The notes: generated by a model from the letters alone, not told the origin. A stretch of 64,000 bases of DNA from Pomphorhynchus laevis (GCA_012934845.2 WNNJ02002365.1:1-64000); one strand, 5' to 3'. Counted from the stretch's first letter, positions 1 through 10,668 are shown. Numbers and translations: made by a program.

Positions 1-1525
1 AATTAAGTGCCTTCTTAATTAATGGATATGCATTTGTGTTCGATTAATGGATATGCAAACCGGTAGTTCGATTACATATAGATTAAGGAAGTCTGCAATA
101 CTTGTAATCGAACTCCGGTTTTTGCAAAATTCACAATAAAAAATTACAATAAAAAATTTACAATAAAAAATTTACAAAATTTACAATAAACTGTGCTCCC
201 GGAGCACAGTTTAACACAATCGGATTTAAAATTATATATATGGCTTACTTTTGTCCACCAGTTCAAAATATTACATAATATTATAAAATAGAAACATTAT
301 GGGTGATCCTGAGCGACCTTTCGAACCTTACCGAATACTATATATAACGGATGTAGCAATAGAACCGTTAGTAGTCAGTGTATATGGAATTGGTAGTCAC
401 GGAGGAAGGATTATGTAGCTGATTTCCAATGCGAAAGTAACTTATGTGATCTAGCAAATATTCAACAGATAATAAAGCATTCATAACAGGATAACCAGTC
501 CTGATTCTAATCGATCCTCATGATATCATACCAAACAAACTATATATTTGCAAACACGGGGTAGCAAAGCAATCAGAACATTTATTTAAAACGCTTCGCA
601 AATTGTTTTTGTCAGTTAACTTGCACATTCACGAACATCACAATTCAAGAAAAACTGATTAAAATAGCTGAGAACATTAAAACATGAATACGACTTATTT
701 ATATTTGAATTTTAAAACAATTAAAATTGGTAATGTTATTAAAATTACTCATTGCAATTCGTTTGTTTAGTATTTGCTTATACTAAACAAATATAAATTA
801 TTTTGTAATACCAAACACAAGTATATATTTAGCAAATACTAAACATACAAATATAATTTTTAATCTAAATTAATAGTTCTATCAAGTCATCTCAATCTGA
901 ATTACAAACAACATTTTGCTATCCTCCTCAAGTCTTCTAATATTTAGCATCATCCATTAACAATAGTAGTTATTACATTATGATTTCGAAATTACCGTGG
1001 ATTAATGATTGCCCATATGCATTAATGATTAGTGACGGCTTAGTATGCTTCGTTGCAGTAAGTCTGCTATATTCGGTGAAATATTGCATATAATGATTGC
1101 TGGGATATGCCGTTTAGATGAAATGTCTTCCCAATCTACTAAATCTGAATGTAACATCACATTCAGTTTAATTACTTCTACAAAGTAAAAATAATTAAAC
1201 TGTATTGGGTGTAAGACAATGTTTTTGCTTTAAGTGATCATTTAAATTTTTTTGTTTATTGTTCAAAAATATATTTCATTTTAGAGCAAGATTAACGAAA
1301 TAGGAAAATAATTTATAAATATTTTATATTCTACTTGCATCAAAGAAAACTGTTTAAAGCATTGTTCATAGTGGTTTTAACTCGTCTTTAATATTTGTAT
1401 AAATATTAAAAATAAAAATTAGGATTAATTTTATTGATACAAGTTCGGATAAATATTTATCTAATATTTGGATAACACGTCAGGTAGCAAACATTTGACG
1501 CTGACGGTTTTAAAAGACTATTATT
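1..1525. other. AT-rich non-coding stretch, no gene seen
   Basis: I see no open frame resembling a protein here. A short direct repeat (GATTAATGGATATGCA) occurs twice within the first 60 bases, followed by an A-rich tract built on ACAATAAAAAATT and by the palindrome listed separately. The segment at about 430-460 (around TGTGATCTAGCAAA) resembles about 21887-21907, which hints at a dispersed repeat too decayed to define. Confidence 0.5.
187..213. repeat. Perfect 27-bp palindrome with 1-nt centre
   Basis: Thirteen bases ending in CTGTGCTCC at 187-199 are exactly repeated in reverse complement at 201-213, with only C200 between them. It is GC-richer than its surroundings and stands alone in A-rich DNA. 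It could form a cruciform or an RNA hairpin. No adjacent gene gives it a role. Confidence 0.85.
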
Positions 1526-1637
1526 ACGAACTTTCAGACCGACGAACTTTCAGACTGACGAACTTTCAGACCGACGAACTTTCAGACTGACGAACTTTCA
1601 GACCGACGAACTTTTAGACCGACCAACTTTCAGACCG
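1526..1637. repeat. Tandem repeat, 16-bp unit, seven copies
   Basis: The unit ACGAACTTTCAGACCG is repeated seven times with few substitutions. Successive units alternate between ACCG and ACTG at the end, giving a 32-bp higher-order period in the first part. The array ends about 50 bp before the first coding frame of the reverse-transcriptase element, so it may be the repeated 5' region of that element. Confidence 0.9.
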
Positions 1638-1679
1638 TCGCATCGCTTCGCTTGGCGACGTAAATATTCAGTTACATTT

Positions 1680-4390
1680 GCACGATGGTTTGTGGCCGTC
1701 CCTTACACGAGTCTTTGTGGCACATGCAATGGACCGGCGACGATTTGTAAAGGATGTAGATGTACGAGGTTGAATAATAGATGTATTAATTGCCGCGCGC
1801 CGAACTGTAAAAACAGAGAACTACTCTCTGAGACTTTAAATATAGATGAGGAATCTCGCTTAAACCCTTCAATATCACGCAATGACGCTTATAAGCACCG
1901 AAATTATACGATCGATGACATATATAGAGTTCTTATACAATGGATCCCGAAGCTAATATATCTTCCTCAATGCAATGCCAGCAATTCATTCATTGACATT
2001 CTATCGGAATTTTACAAAAATGCAGCTTGTGATGAAGTCCAGTCTACATCAAAGGATATTAAAATGGCAGTCATTTTTGGACGTGTGTATTACAGCAGAT
2101 ACCCTGTCGTAAAATGGCAGTGATCAAAAAGACAATTCAACGTAGACGCGACTTATGGACGAAAGGTGAATTCTTAGCACTGTTCGAGGAGGCGTGTACA
2201 TTACAGTTAAGACAAAAATTAAAAAAAAACGTAAATACACTAACTCTTATTGGATCAAACAATATTGTACTCTGTTGCGCAAGGGCAAACTAACGATCGC
2301 CACAAGTATTCTTGCAGGTCAAGATAACGATGGCACACTGCGTCCAGATGTGATAATTAGAGACATGTCCGTAAAAGAACACCTGGAAAGGTTACATCGT
2401 GAGCGACTTACCTCGCGATTGACAGTGCAGCTATTGTTCGCTCAGCTCGCACAATCACAGGTTCAGTTGGTCCCTCGGGGCTCGACGCAAAACAATAGCG
2501 ACGAATGTTAACACCATTTGGCAAACATAACAACGAATTGGCCGAGACATTAGCATCACTAGCGGTCCGCATAGCTTCTGTCAAAATTCCACTTGAAACT
2601 CTTGAAGCATTTGTTGCCAGCCGATTAGTAGCTTTACCAAAAAAGTGGTGGAATACGCCTTTCGGAATCGCCGACGTAGCGCGTCGCATAATCTGCAAAG
2701 CGATACTGTTTCATATCAAGTCAGATATACGGGACGCGGCTGGTTCCTTACAACTTTGTGCATCTGAACTAAGTGGAATTGAATACACGATTCACTCATT
2801 GCGTGAAAGCTTCATTAGCAACCCGGAGTTCGGTATTCTGTGTATAGATGCAACCAACGCATTTAGCGCCTTTATCGACGTGTCCCACTACACAACATAC
2901 GTCTAACGTGTCCTTCTTTCGCTTGTGCGTTTGACAACATGTATTCCCAGGAAGCGTTGCTTGTGTTGAGCGGTGATTCATTATATTCTAGAGAAGGGGT
3001 CACCCAAATGAGCCTTTTGCCATGGCTGCCTTCGCAATGGCATCGTTGCCTCTGATTCGAATGATAGGCGACCTGATTTTGGGTACCATGCGAATCCTAC
3101 AAAAACCTCATTGCTATTACATAACGCTGCAAATGAACTGAATGTTTGCTTACCGAATGTGCAAATTAAATATGACGGTATAAGCATTCTTGGGTCAGCG
3201 ATTGGCACTGATGATTTTATGGCCAGAACTGTTTCGAGTCACGTCGCGTGTAATACGAACTTGGTCGGACGCATCTGCGAAGTCGGGAATATTGACCCAC
3301 ACTGTGCTTATGTTGGTCTCACGCAATCCATGCAGTGGAAATGGTCACAACTGTTCAGAACGACCAGTTGTATTGAAGATCAATTACAACCGCTAAAAGA
3401 TGCCGAGACAGTCGATTTTTTGTATGTTCTAACAAAGCAGAAATCATCGAGGATATGCGAATAATTCTTACTTCCCCAAACAAACTAGGAGGGTATCGGA
3501 AACATGGATTGTACTTTTGTAGCTAAAATACAACTCGATGCTTCTCGAAAATTGTGTGCGTCCTACAACTCAGATATGGTTGGAGAACAGTTACGGGAGT
3601 ATCAACAACAAATCAGCAAATTCATTGCGGACACTAGGCTTAACGCATTCTAAGAACGCATCTCACTGGCTAAGAATAAATTAAGTAAAGAAACCCAAAA
3701 TGCAATAAATTTTGCTTGTATAAATGGAGCGTCCTCTGTGCATGCGATGATGGTGCGAACCTATAGCATCTTTTGCAATGTAAGCGTGGTGGTTTTCAGA
3801 TCATACGCCATAACGAGGTCAAAAATATCTTTGCCCGAGAGTTGACCACGGTTTGTAATGGAGTAGGGCTCGAGCCTGTTTTGGAGCGAGTCAATGATGA
3901 CGTAAGGTTTGAGAAATCCACAACATGTCGTGAGGAGGGAGCACGTCTCGACGTTGTTTGCAGCGGATTATATGAGAGTCGATTCGAGCGGACGTTTTTT
4001 GACGTCACTATTTTTAATAACCACGCCGTTTCGTACTCATCATCAACAGTTATTGCTTTCAAGTACCAAGAGACTCGAAAAAAGTCGAAATACGAAGAGA
4101 GAATAAGTTTGGTCGATCGAGGTAGTTTCGCACCACTTGTGTTCGCAGCATCGGGTGGCATGGGAGAAAACGCGTTACAACTTATTAGACGCATCGCTCG
4201 GTTACAATCAATGAATTCGACCACAAACTCGTATGCGAACTGTATTTGCCGACTTAAACGCATCGTTGGATTTACTTTCTGTCGATCTGCTTCTATGTGC
4301 CTTCGGGGCTTTCGTTCTTCCCGAAATCGACCTGCCAATAATCCTGACCACACCAAACCACACGTTATATTTCCAACGATGATTTAATTT
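1680..4390 (+). mobile_element. Decayed reverse-transcriptase element with nuclease-like C-terminus
   Basis: Plus-strand frames read in order as a cysteine-rich N-terminal segment (1692-2123), a reverse-transcriptase core with the motif A-like stretch CIDATNAF near 2843-2866, and a C-terminal part (3773-4387) with RHNEV, GARLDVV and FFDVTIFN, which look like a restriction-type nuclease fold. The arrangement recalls a reverse-transcriptase family I remember from cnidarian and lancelet genomes; its class is unclear to me (non-LTR or tyrosine-recombinase kin). The copy is broken in several places and looks old. The 16-bp tandem array upstream may belong to it. Confidence 0.6.
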
Positions 4391-5020
4391 CCAATTTTAT
4401 GACTATTGAAGATGTCGGTAATTTCCTTTACTGTATTTAATTGTGTTTAGCCCTGCGTGGCAGATTAAGTTTGATTTATAATATTGATTATTATGTAGAC
4501 AACGTTACGAGCACAGCTCAGAGTTGCTGATAAGTCGATAACCAAAAGCAAAGAAAAGAGAAAAACAAAAACAAATCAGTCAACAATTTAAAATAATCTG
4601 TCGTTTAAAGAGCTCACGAGTTGCCGCATTTACAATATCATCGCTTAAACGATTCCATTAATTTATTATTCGTTGTCCAAATTGAATCGTCCTAGAATTT
4701 ACTATTCGTCGGCAACTAAGATAAAACGCGTGACCTCGCAAAGCTAGAGTTGATCGAATATTGAAGAGCTCACGCAATACATGGTGTTCATTGTGAAATA
4801 CCTCTCATACAAGACACAGATCCCGTGAGTCACGAATATCACATAATGACTGCATATTTAAAGACCGAAGACGGTCCTCGTAAGGAAGTTCTCTCAAAGA
4901 ATATATTAATTTTGTTGCCCTACGTAACAAAAAAACGTTCAAACTACGTTGAGTTTGAACTTTCTTGGCTGCTTAATATACTACTTACAATAAAATAACA
5001 TACATTACAAACATCTTACA
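4391..5020. other. Non-coding stretch between two elements
   Basis: No coding frame or RNA gene is recognised between the decayed reverse-transcriptase element and the 13-bp tandem array. Part of it may be the 3' untranslated tail of the former, but no boundary repeat is visible. Confidence 0.4.
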
Positions 5021-5189
5021 ACGACAACCATCGACGACAACCATCGACGACAACCATCGACGACAACCATCGACGACAACCATCGACGACAACCATCGAC
5101 GACAACCATCGACGACAACCATCGACGACAACCATTGATGACAACCATCGACGACAACCATCGACCACACTCATCGACGACAACCATCG
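5021..5189. repeat. Tandem repeat, 13-bp unit, about thirteen copies
   Basis: The unit ACGACAACCATCG is repeated for 169 bp, with a few changed units near the right end (ATTGATG, CCACACTC). Thirteen is not a multiple of three, so all minus frames stay open and give spurious repetitive ORFs with a 13-residue period. The array ends directly before the start of LINE-A copy 1 and could be its 5' promoter repeat. Copy 2 of the same LINE (41745) lacks it. Confidence 0.92.
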
Positions 5190-5192
5190 TTT

Positions 5193-6219
5193 ATGGGAGG
5201 ACGTATGAAAACAACTAAGACCGACACTAACTATGGACAACTGCAAGTACAGTGCTCGATACACGACTGCAGCGTCTGGACAACAATCACCTGCGACAAG
5301 AATAAGGCTAAAGAAGACTTCGTATGTGGTTTTTGTGCCAACAAACTAATCTGCAACCTTTCCAATAAGCACATATCAACATCCAACACGTCAACTCAAA
5401 CTACCCCCGTCGTTTCTAATGTACTTTCTCCACCCACCGACCCTGCCCACCATTTACACTTCCCATTCCATGTCATCTTCACTCCCCGACACCCCACGTC
5501 CCGTCCTTCCCGTCTCGTTTCTCAATAACTTGCATCCATCAATCAAAATCACCTCCACCAACCTCCACTATTCTTCCACTCATAACCTTTCCTCACATCG
5601 CTTGCCACCCTCTTTATTATCATTATCCTCTATGTCTCCCGTCGTCAAACCAAATCCATCCAAATCATCAACTGCCAGCTCTTCTATTGTGATCTCACCT
5701 ACTCACGTCTGTCGTCCTCCTTTACGGAAGCGCTTTGCTTCTCGCGATCGTTGCGTCATTGTCACTAATATCACGCCTTCTAACTCCTTATCTCCACAAG
5801 CACGTCTAGACCACGATGTTTCCGCCTTCAGATCCATCCTCTCGTATATTGTTCCTGCAGATAAACCATCCTATTTCAAGTACATTTCTCCTGCCGCATT
5901 TATCCGTCTAAACAAATTTTCTCAATCTAATCCTTCCCAGCCCCCTCTCCTAAAAATTGTTTTCAAGCATCGGTCTCACGCGTCTTCTGTCCTCTCTCAA
6001 CGATTCAAACTCATGTCATCTTCAAACACTCGAATTTTCCCCGATCGCGCCCCTTCTGAAATCGCTCAAATCTCTTCAGCCCGCATCGAAAAACGCCGTC
6101 GCGAGGAAAACGGCGAAACATCACTCTCCATCCGAAACATAGACAGAAATTTTCAAGTTGTCCACACCCGTCCAAAAATTCGATGGCGCTCCATCTCTCC
6201 TATGTGTCTTCTCCACTAG
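5193..6219 (+). pseudogene. LINE-A ORF1 (copy 1), frameshifted
   Basis: Two overlapping frames (5193-5528 and 5419-6219) together cover ORF1, so there is a frameshift in the overlap. The N-terminus holds a C-x-H-D-C/CGFC cysteine pattern, probably zinc binding. The middle is Ser/Pro/Thr-rich. The C-terminal half (RDRCVIVTNI, RLDHDVSAFRSIL, PPLLKIVF, IFPDR) looks like the RRM-like nucleic-acid-binding region of LINE ORF1 proteins. The end of this frame overlaps the ORF2 start by 37 nt. Confidence 0.7.
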
Positions 6220-6959
6220 ACTCTTTCGCCAAAACACACGGTTTCCGCCTCGGTCTCCTCAACACTAGATCTATTCTCAATAAATCCGATCTTATCCTCA
6301 ACCTATTCACCAAGCAATCCATCGATCTCTTCTGCCTCACCGAATTCTGGCACTCAGATTCCGACGACCTTTCCATTCGCCGTCTGCTCTCTGCCGGTTG
6401 CTCCCTAGTCGAATCCGCCCGCCCCCTCAGCTCATGCCCTTCTAAATTCTCTAATCATGGCGGCATCGTCGCATTCGCGCGTCACCCCGCGTCTCTTCGC
6501 AAAATCAATCCCCCTTTCAGTCCTTGCTCTTTTGAATTGCTCACTTGTCGTTATTCTAACCCGATCACTCTAGATCTCGCCATTGTATACCGTTCCGGTT
6601 CATCAGCTCCCACAGCCTTATTTTTTACCAAACTCGCTGACCTCCTTTCTCATTGTTCTATGTCCTCAATCCCTTCACTCGTTCTAGGCGACTTCAATAT
6701 CCGCCTAGACCGCCCCTCTTCCACGGATTCCATCCGGTTCATCAACATTCTACCCAACTACAATTACAAACTAATCTCCACTGCCCCCACGCATATACTT
6801 GGTGGAGCACTCGACATCATCGCTGTCCCCGATCATTTTGCTGCCTACACCTCACTGTCCATCTCTGATCCTGGTCTATCCGATCACTTTCTTATCACCC
6901 TTGATCTCACTCATAACCACACCCCTCCTCACACACCTACAATCCTACGTCGCCCTTAG
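6183..6959 (+). pseudogene. LINE-A ORF2 endonuclease part (copy 1)
   Basis: The frame starts with ATG at 6183, inside the end of ORF1 in the -1 frame relative to it. It encodes an APE-type endonuclease: LLNTRSIL, LTEFWHSDSDD, NHGGIVAFARHP, VLGDFNIRLD, GGALDIIAVPD and GLSDHFL are in the expected order. These enzymes nick target DNA to prime reverse transcription. The frame stops at 6959; downstream frames (7132-7347, 7247-7552) continue the linker to the RT in shifted phases. No RT motif follows. Confidence 0.75.
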
Positions 6960-7537
6960 AGAAATCTTGACCTCTCCCTTCTCCGCTCTGCCCTACTCAA
7001 ATTATCTCTATCATTACCCACAATAACATATTCATCTCCTCACGATCTCGCCTTTCTTTTCGACTCTGAACTCACATCCACTCTCGATATTTTCCTGCCC
7101 TTCAAGTTTCACCTACACCGTCGCTTGCACCGTGCCCCATGGTTTGACATCCAATGCCTACTATCAAAGCGTCGACTCCGCCATGCTTTTCGAGTCTATA
7201 ACCGCTCTCTCAGACGTGATTTCCGCTCGATTACTTCCGTCTTTCCGTGATTCCTATCTTGCTCTTCGCCGGTATCATCTCAACCTACTACGTACCAAAT
7301 GCAACTCCTTCTGGCAGCATAAAATCATCACTTTCATTGAACTCTAAGACTCTCTGGCATACTTTTAACTCAATCCTTGCTCGCTCCTCTTCGCCGTGCA
7401 ACATCAATGCCAATGATTATTCGTCATTTCTCCAGACTAAAGTATCCACGTTGCTCTCTCACACCCCGGTCTCCATCCTATCCCACTCTGCCCAGTCTAC
7501 TCTCATCCTTCCGGAACTCTTTCATCTTCTCCCTGTC

Positions 7538-7563
7538 AGTAGGGACATATAGATGTCCCTACT
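7538..7563. repeat. 11-bp perfect hairpin at LINE-A/PLE junction
   Basis: AGTAGGGACAT at 7538-7548 is reverse-complemented at 7553-7563 with loop ATAG. It lies exactly where LINE-A homology ends and minus-strand PLE sequence begins, so it may mark the recombination or insertion point. Confidence 0.8.
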
Positions 7564-8140
7564 TTTAAATAATTTTGATTTATCAAAATATTTAAGGCTT
7601 TTAGTAATTCAATTTTATTCGTATATTTATATTTATTTGATGGTTTAATTTTTGTTAGATAGGCGTTATAATTATTATAACATATATATGTATATCTTTT
7701 TCCGAATATAAGATTAATTAATTTTACTAACGCTTCTTTAATATCTACTAAATCTAGATTTGTATAATGCGTACTAAAATCGTATGTATTTATATTTTGA
7801 AAATTTATTCCTTTTGTCTGTTCTAAAAATTCTTTTGTAGAATTAATACTGAAATGGTGTTTCGATTATCCTACAATATTTTTTGAAGTGTGCTTTAATT
7901 ACTTTAAGTATTTTATTCATCCAGACAGAGAGTGGTTTTAATGTACATTTAAACGCACTACATATGAACCTAGGTTTGATTGGATTTTTATGTAATTTTG
8001 GATTCCAATATAATATAGATACAGTTTTATTATCTGATTCAACCTTTATACCCTTTTTATCCATTATAGAACAGTGACTTGTATTACAGAACAGTGAATT
8101 GATATTGAGATAGTGTTTTATACCAGTATTAATTTCGATT
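7564..8140 (-). mobile_element. Penelope-like element fragment, RT region
   Basis: Read on the minus strand, 8064-7843 encodes YWNPKLHKNP, KPRFICSA and LKPLS, the hallmark N-terminal RT block of Penelope-like elements. Shifted frames continue with NINTYDFSTHYTN, the DFSTLYT block that precedes the RT active site in Neptune/Coprina-type PLEs. No GIY-YIG endonuclease follows. The piece is 3' truncated and broken by a few frame changes. Confidence 0.75.
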
Positions 8141-8340
8141 ACCTTGCAATATTTTTTTGAAGTGTGCTTTAATTACTTTAAGTATTTCATTCATGTAAGC
8201 ATAAAGGGGTGTGCATGTTCTATTTATAGCATTATTATTAAGAAAAAAGTTAATACTAACTTTTTTGAAACTATAATTTTTACTCTTAAGACATGTAATC
8301 TTTTCAGTTTAATACAACATATATACAGTTCTGTTTAAAT
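8100..8340 (-). mobile_element. Second short PLE fragment, partial repeat of neighbour
   Basis: About 8140-8195 repeats the segment around 7865-7920 (encoding the region after LKPLS), so the PLE piece is partly duplicated in direct orientation. A third piece of the same segment lies on the plus strand near 19021-19075. The rest of this interval is unassigned AT-rich DNA. Confidence 0.5.
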
Positions 8341-8458
8341 ATGAAAAGCCAAGTTTTATTTGCTTTGTAGTAGCAATACACAATTTACCTACAAGCATTA
8401 ATAATTGATTTGAAAATAATTTCTAGATCATGTGCTAAGGCTACTTTAACCCGGAAGA

Positions 8459-9745
8459 ATGAATGGCCAGTACGTTGAGCTATTGACAAGATGCATGTCG
8501 ATAGCGGAATGCGTGATAGTTATAGCCTGTTTCGTTCATGTTATTTCCCCTAACATTACAATTATTGATGTAGAACCAGAAGTTGATCGAGGATCAATTC
8601 CACTGGGAAGTCCCGTCATATTGATTCCAGGATTGGGTGGCAGTCAGCTAGAAGCTAGTCTTAACAGAACATCAACTTTACATTACATATGCACAAAACA
8701 GTCGAATTGGTACACTATATGGTTAAGTATAACTGAACTTACATGGCCGTTAGTCGAGTGCTTTGCCGATAATCTTCGGCTCATATATGACCCGCATACC
8801 AAAACCACAAGAAATAACGAAGGAGTGGATATAAGAGTGTCTGGTTTTGGATCGACTGATACCGTTGATTATCTCGATTGGTTTCACAGTCCCCTCAGCA
8901 GCTATTTCGCTCATATTACAAAGCGTTTGATCACAACTAAGGCATATTTACGCGGTGTAAACCTTCATGGAGCGCCATACGACTTTAGAAAGGGTCCGAG
9001 TGAATTAGATGTGTTCTTTAGAAATCTTACTGTTCTTGTTGAATCTACTTACTCAGCTAACAGTAACCAACAAGTAACTTTAATAGCTCATAGCATGGGC
9101 TGTCCACTTACGTTGATATGGCTAAATAAACAATCAAGTGCATGGAAACGTAAATACATTAAATGGTTTATTCCAATTGCAGGACCATGGGCAGGTTCGC
9201 TAAAATCAATTAGGCTTATAATATCAGGAGATAACATAAACCTTTATATTGTTAACCCATTATACGTGAGGCCCATTCAACGCTCATCACCTAGCACATT
9301 TTTTCTCTTTCCATATGCAGATGAGTGGGCTGAAGATGAAATTCTTATTCAAACACCATCTGCTAATTACACTGTAAAGGATTATAAGCGTCTTTTTGCA
9401 GATGTTAATCACCCCAATGCAAATGAAATAAGAGATAAAGAAATCAAATACTACAATCCATATAAAGCACCAAATGTTCCGGTATACGCCTTTTACGGAA
9501 ATAATGTAAAGACCCCACTGAAGTTTATTTATAATTCAGCCGGTGTAAACTGGATGGATAAGCAACCGACTATTATCTACGAATCAGGAGGAGACGGCAC
9601 CGTAAACGAACGCAGTTTAAAACTAATTGAGAAATGGAAGCAAAAGGAAAACTGTACTTTAGTTGAGCTCAACTCTGTCGAACATCTAGCAATTATGAGT
9701 AATCCGGTTGTCATAAATACTATTTTGGAGTTGATATCAAGTTAA
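8459..9745 (+). CDS. Lysosomal phospholipase A2 / LCAT-like lipase
   Basis: A 428-residue protein of the lecithin:cholesterol acyltransferase family, closest in layout to group XV (lysosomal) phospholipase A2, which cleaves phospholipids and can transfer an acyl chain to ceramide or sterol. Residues 13-30 are hydrophobic and look like a signal peptide. VILIPGLGGSQLEA (53-66) is the oxyanion-side motif. C78 and C101 are spaced like the lid disulfide of the family. The triad is Ser212 in AHSMGC, Asp379 in GGDGTVN and His409 in SVEHL. Sequons such as NRT (69) and NLT (189) suggest glycosylation. Length is normal and the frame is intact without introns, unlike vertebrate orthologues, so retroposition or intron loss is possible. 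The ATG at 8459 is chosen because the signal peptide follows directly. Confidence 0.92.
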   Translation: MNGQYVELLTRCMSIAECVIVIACFVHVISPNITIIDVEPEVDRGSIPLGSPVILIPGLGGSQLEASLNRTSTLHYICTKQSNWYTIWLSITELTWPLVECFADNLRLIYDPHTKTTRNNEGVDIRVSGFGSTDTVDYLDWFHSPLSSYFAHITKRLITTKAYLRGVNLHGAPYDFRKGPSELDVFFRNLTVLVESTYSANSNQQVTLIAHSMGCPLTLIWLNKQSSAWKRKYIKWFIPIAGPWAGSLKSIRLIISGDNINLYIVNPLYVRPIQRSSPSTFFLFPYADEWAEDEILIQTPSANYTVKDYKRLFADVNHPNANEIRDKEIKYYNPYKAPNVPVYAFYGNNVKTPLKFIYNSAGVNWMDKQPTIIYESGGDGTVNERSLKLIEKWKQKENCTLVELNSVEHLAIMSNPVVINTILELISS

Positions 9746-9790
9746 TTGATCATAATAGTGTGTTGTTTTAGATGATTACGCTGTTGCAAA

Positions 9791-9864
9791 AATAAAAGAA
9801 GCTTACCAAATTCAATAGTTACACGCAGCGTGTAACTTCTACTATATACAGAACATTGAATAAA
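9791..9864 (+). terminator. Two AATAAA polyadenylation signals of the lipase gene
   Basis: AATAAA occurs at 9791-9796 and 9859-9864, 46 and 114 bp after the stop codon of the lipase. T-rich sequence follows the second. Either could direct cleavage and polyadenylation. Confidence 0.5.
9817..9837. repeat. 10-bp perfect hairpin in 3' UTR
   Basis: AGTTACACGC at 9817-9826 is reverse-complemented at 9828-9837 around a single A. It lies between the two polyadenylation signals of the lipase gene, so it would be in the longer 3' UTR form only. Confidence 0.7.
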
Positions 9865-10164
9865 TGTATTTGTTTTCTTTGCATTCGACCTTCTATATAT
9901 AACGTAAATTTGATTCCTGAGTCAAAAGAACATCTGATATTAACAAAGCGTGAATTATTTTATGTTCTGTTTGTTAAATTTCAATTTAAGTAATAAAATC
10001 TGTTAATTTTATTCCTATCCGTGTGAAGCTTTTAAGCACCGCAACAATAATTCTCGATTATCATCTGAATTGTCAAGAGGAAGTGTGAGACCATTCCACG
10101 TGAATTATGTACGCAATTATTTCTAGCCATACGCGGAAGAACGACGATAACAATAGCAAGTATG

Positions 10165-10240
10165 TTTCGTCATCACAATGACTCATCAGTGCCTGATCCC
10201 TCCCACTGCTGGATACAGAGGAGGACTGGCAGACTGCACA
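10165..10240 (-). ncRNA. Hammerhead ribozyme A, decayed
   Basis: On the minus strand the core CTGATGA (10189-10183), stem II GTCAT/ATGAC and GAAA (10168-10165) are intact, and GTC precedes the expected cleavage point between 10232 and 10231. Stem I has one mismatch (TGCCAG against CAGGCA) and helix III keeps only two pairs, so it is probably inactive. Confidence 0.8.
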
Positions 10241-10587
10241 CGAGTCATATGTATGAAGTACCTGAAAGATTTCTGGTAACTTCACATAGAGTGCTAAATC
10301 AGCAATATTGTTTCACCAAATAGTATCATTATCAAAAGCACTGGCAAATGCCAGCGCAGGTCTCTTTTTTATCAGCTAATATCTTTTTTAATTTTCAAGA
10401 AGGAGTGTGAGACCATTCCGCGTGAATTATGTACGCAATCATTTCTAGCCAGATGCGGAAGAACGACGATAACAGTAGCAAGTACCTGAAGCACTACTGC
10501 TTAACAGTAGGTGAAGCAGTAGTGCTGATTTAGCACTCAATGTGAAGTTACCATAAATCTTCCTGGTACTTCATACACATGACTCGT

Positions 10588-10668
10588 GTGCCGTCTGCCA
10601 GTCCTCCTCTGTATCCAGCAGTGGGAGGGATCTGGCACTGATGAGTCATTGTGATGACGAAACGGTAC
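10588..10668 (+). ncRNA. Type III hammerhead ribozyme B
   Basis: All conserved parts are present in order. Helix III is open: GTGCCGT (10588-10594) pairs with ACGGTAC (10662-10668), one G-U pair. The cleavage triplet is GTC with the scissile bond after C10595. Stem I is TGCCAG (10596-10601) with CTGGCA (10632-10637), extended by CCTCC/GGAGG beyond an internal loop. The core CTGATGA is 10638-10644. Stem II is GTCAT/ATGAC with a TGTG loop, followed by GAAA at 10659-10662. The stem I internal loop and stem II loop could make the usual tertiary contact. The RNA is predicted to cut itself. Confidence 0.93.

Larger units (their letters stand above)
5191..7545 (+). mobile_element. LINE-A copy 1 (APE-type LINE, L2/CR1-like), lacks RT
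   Basis: The copy begins with the ORF1 leader, continues through the APE endonuclease of ORF2, and stops shortly after, before any reverse-transcriptase motif. The family recurs at least six times in this window. The endonuclease shows N-T-R-S, the catalytic E in LTEFW, LGDFN and SDH. The RT motifs in sister copies (GVPQGSVLGP, YADD) place it in the CR1/L2/Jockey group; L2-like is my best guess. It is unusual for a LINE to keep its 5' part and lose its 3' part. The right edge is an 11-bp hairpin (7538-7563). Confidence 0.85.

Noticed and set aside
5021-5189. CRISPR-like array
   Set aside because: Direct 13-bp units without spacers; a simple tandem repeat in a eukaryotic genome.
4985-5264. 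Repetitive minus-strand proteins (RRWLSSMVVVDGC repeats)
   Set aside because: They are translations of the 13-bp tandem array in all three frames, not a gene.
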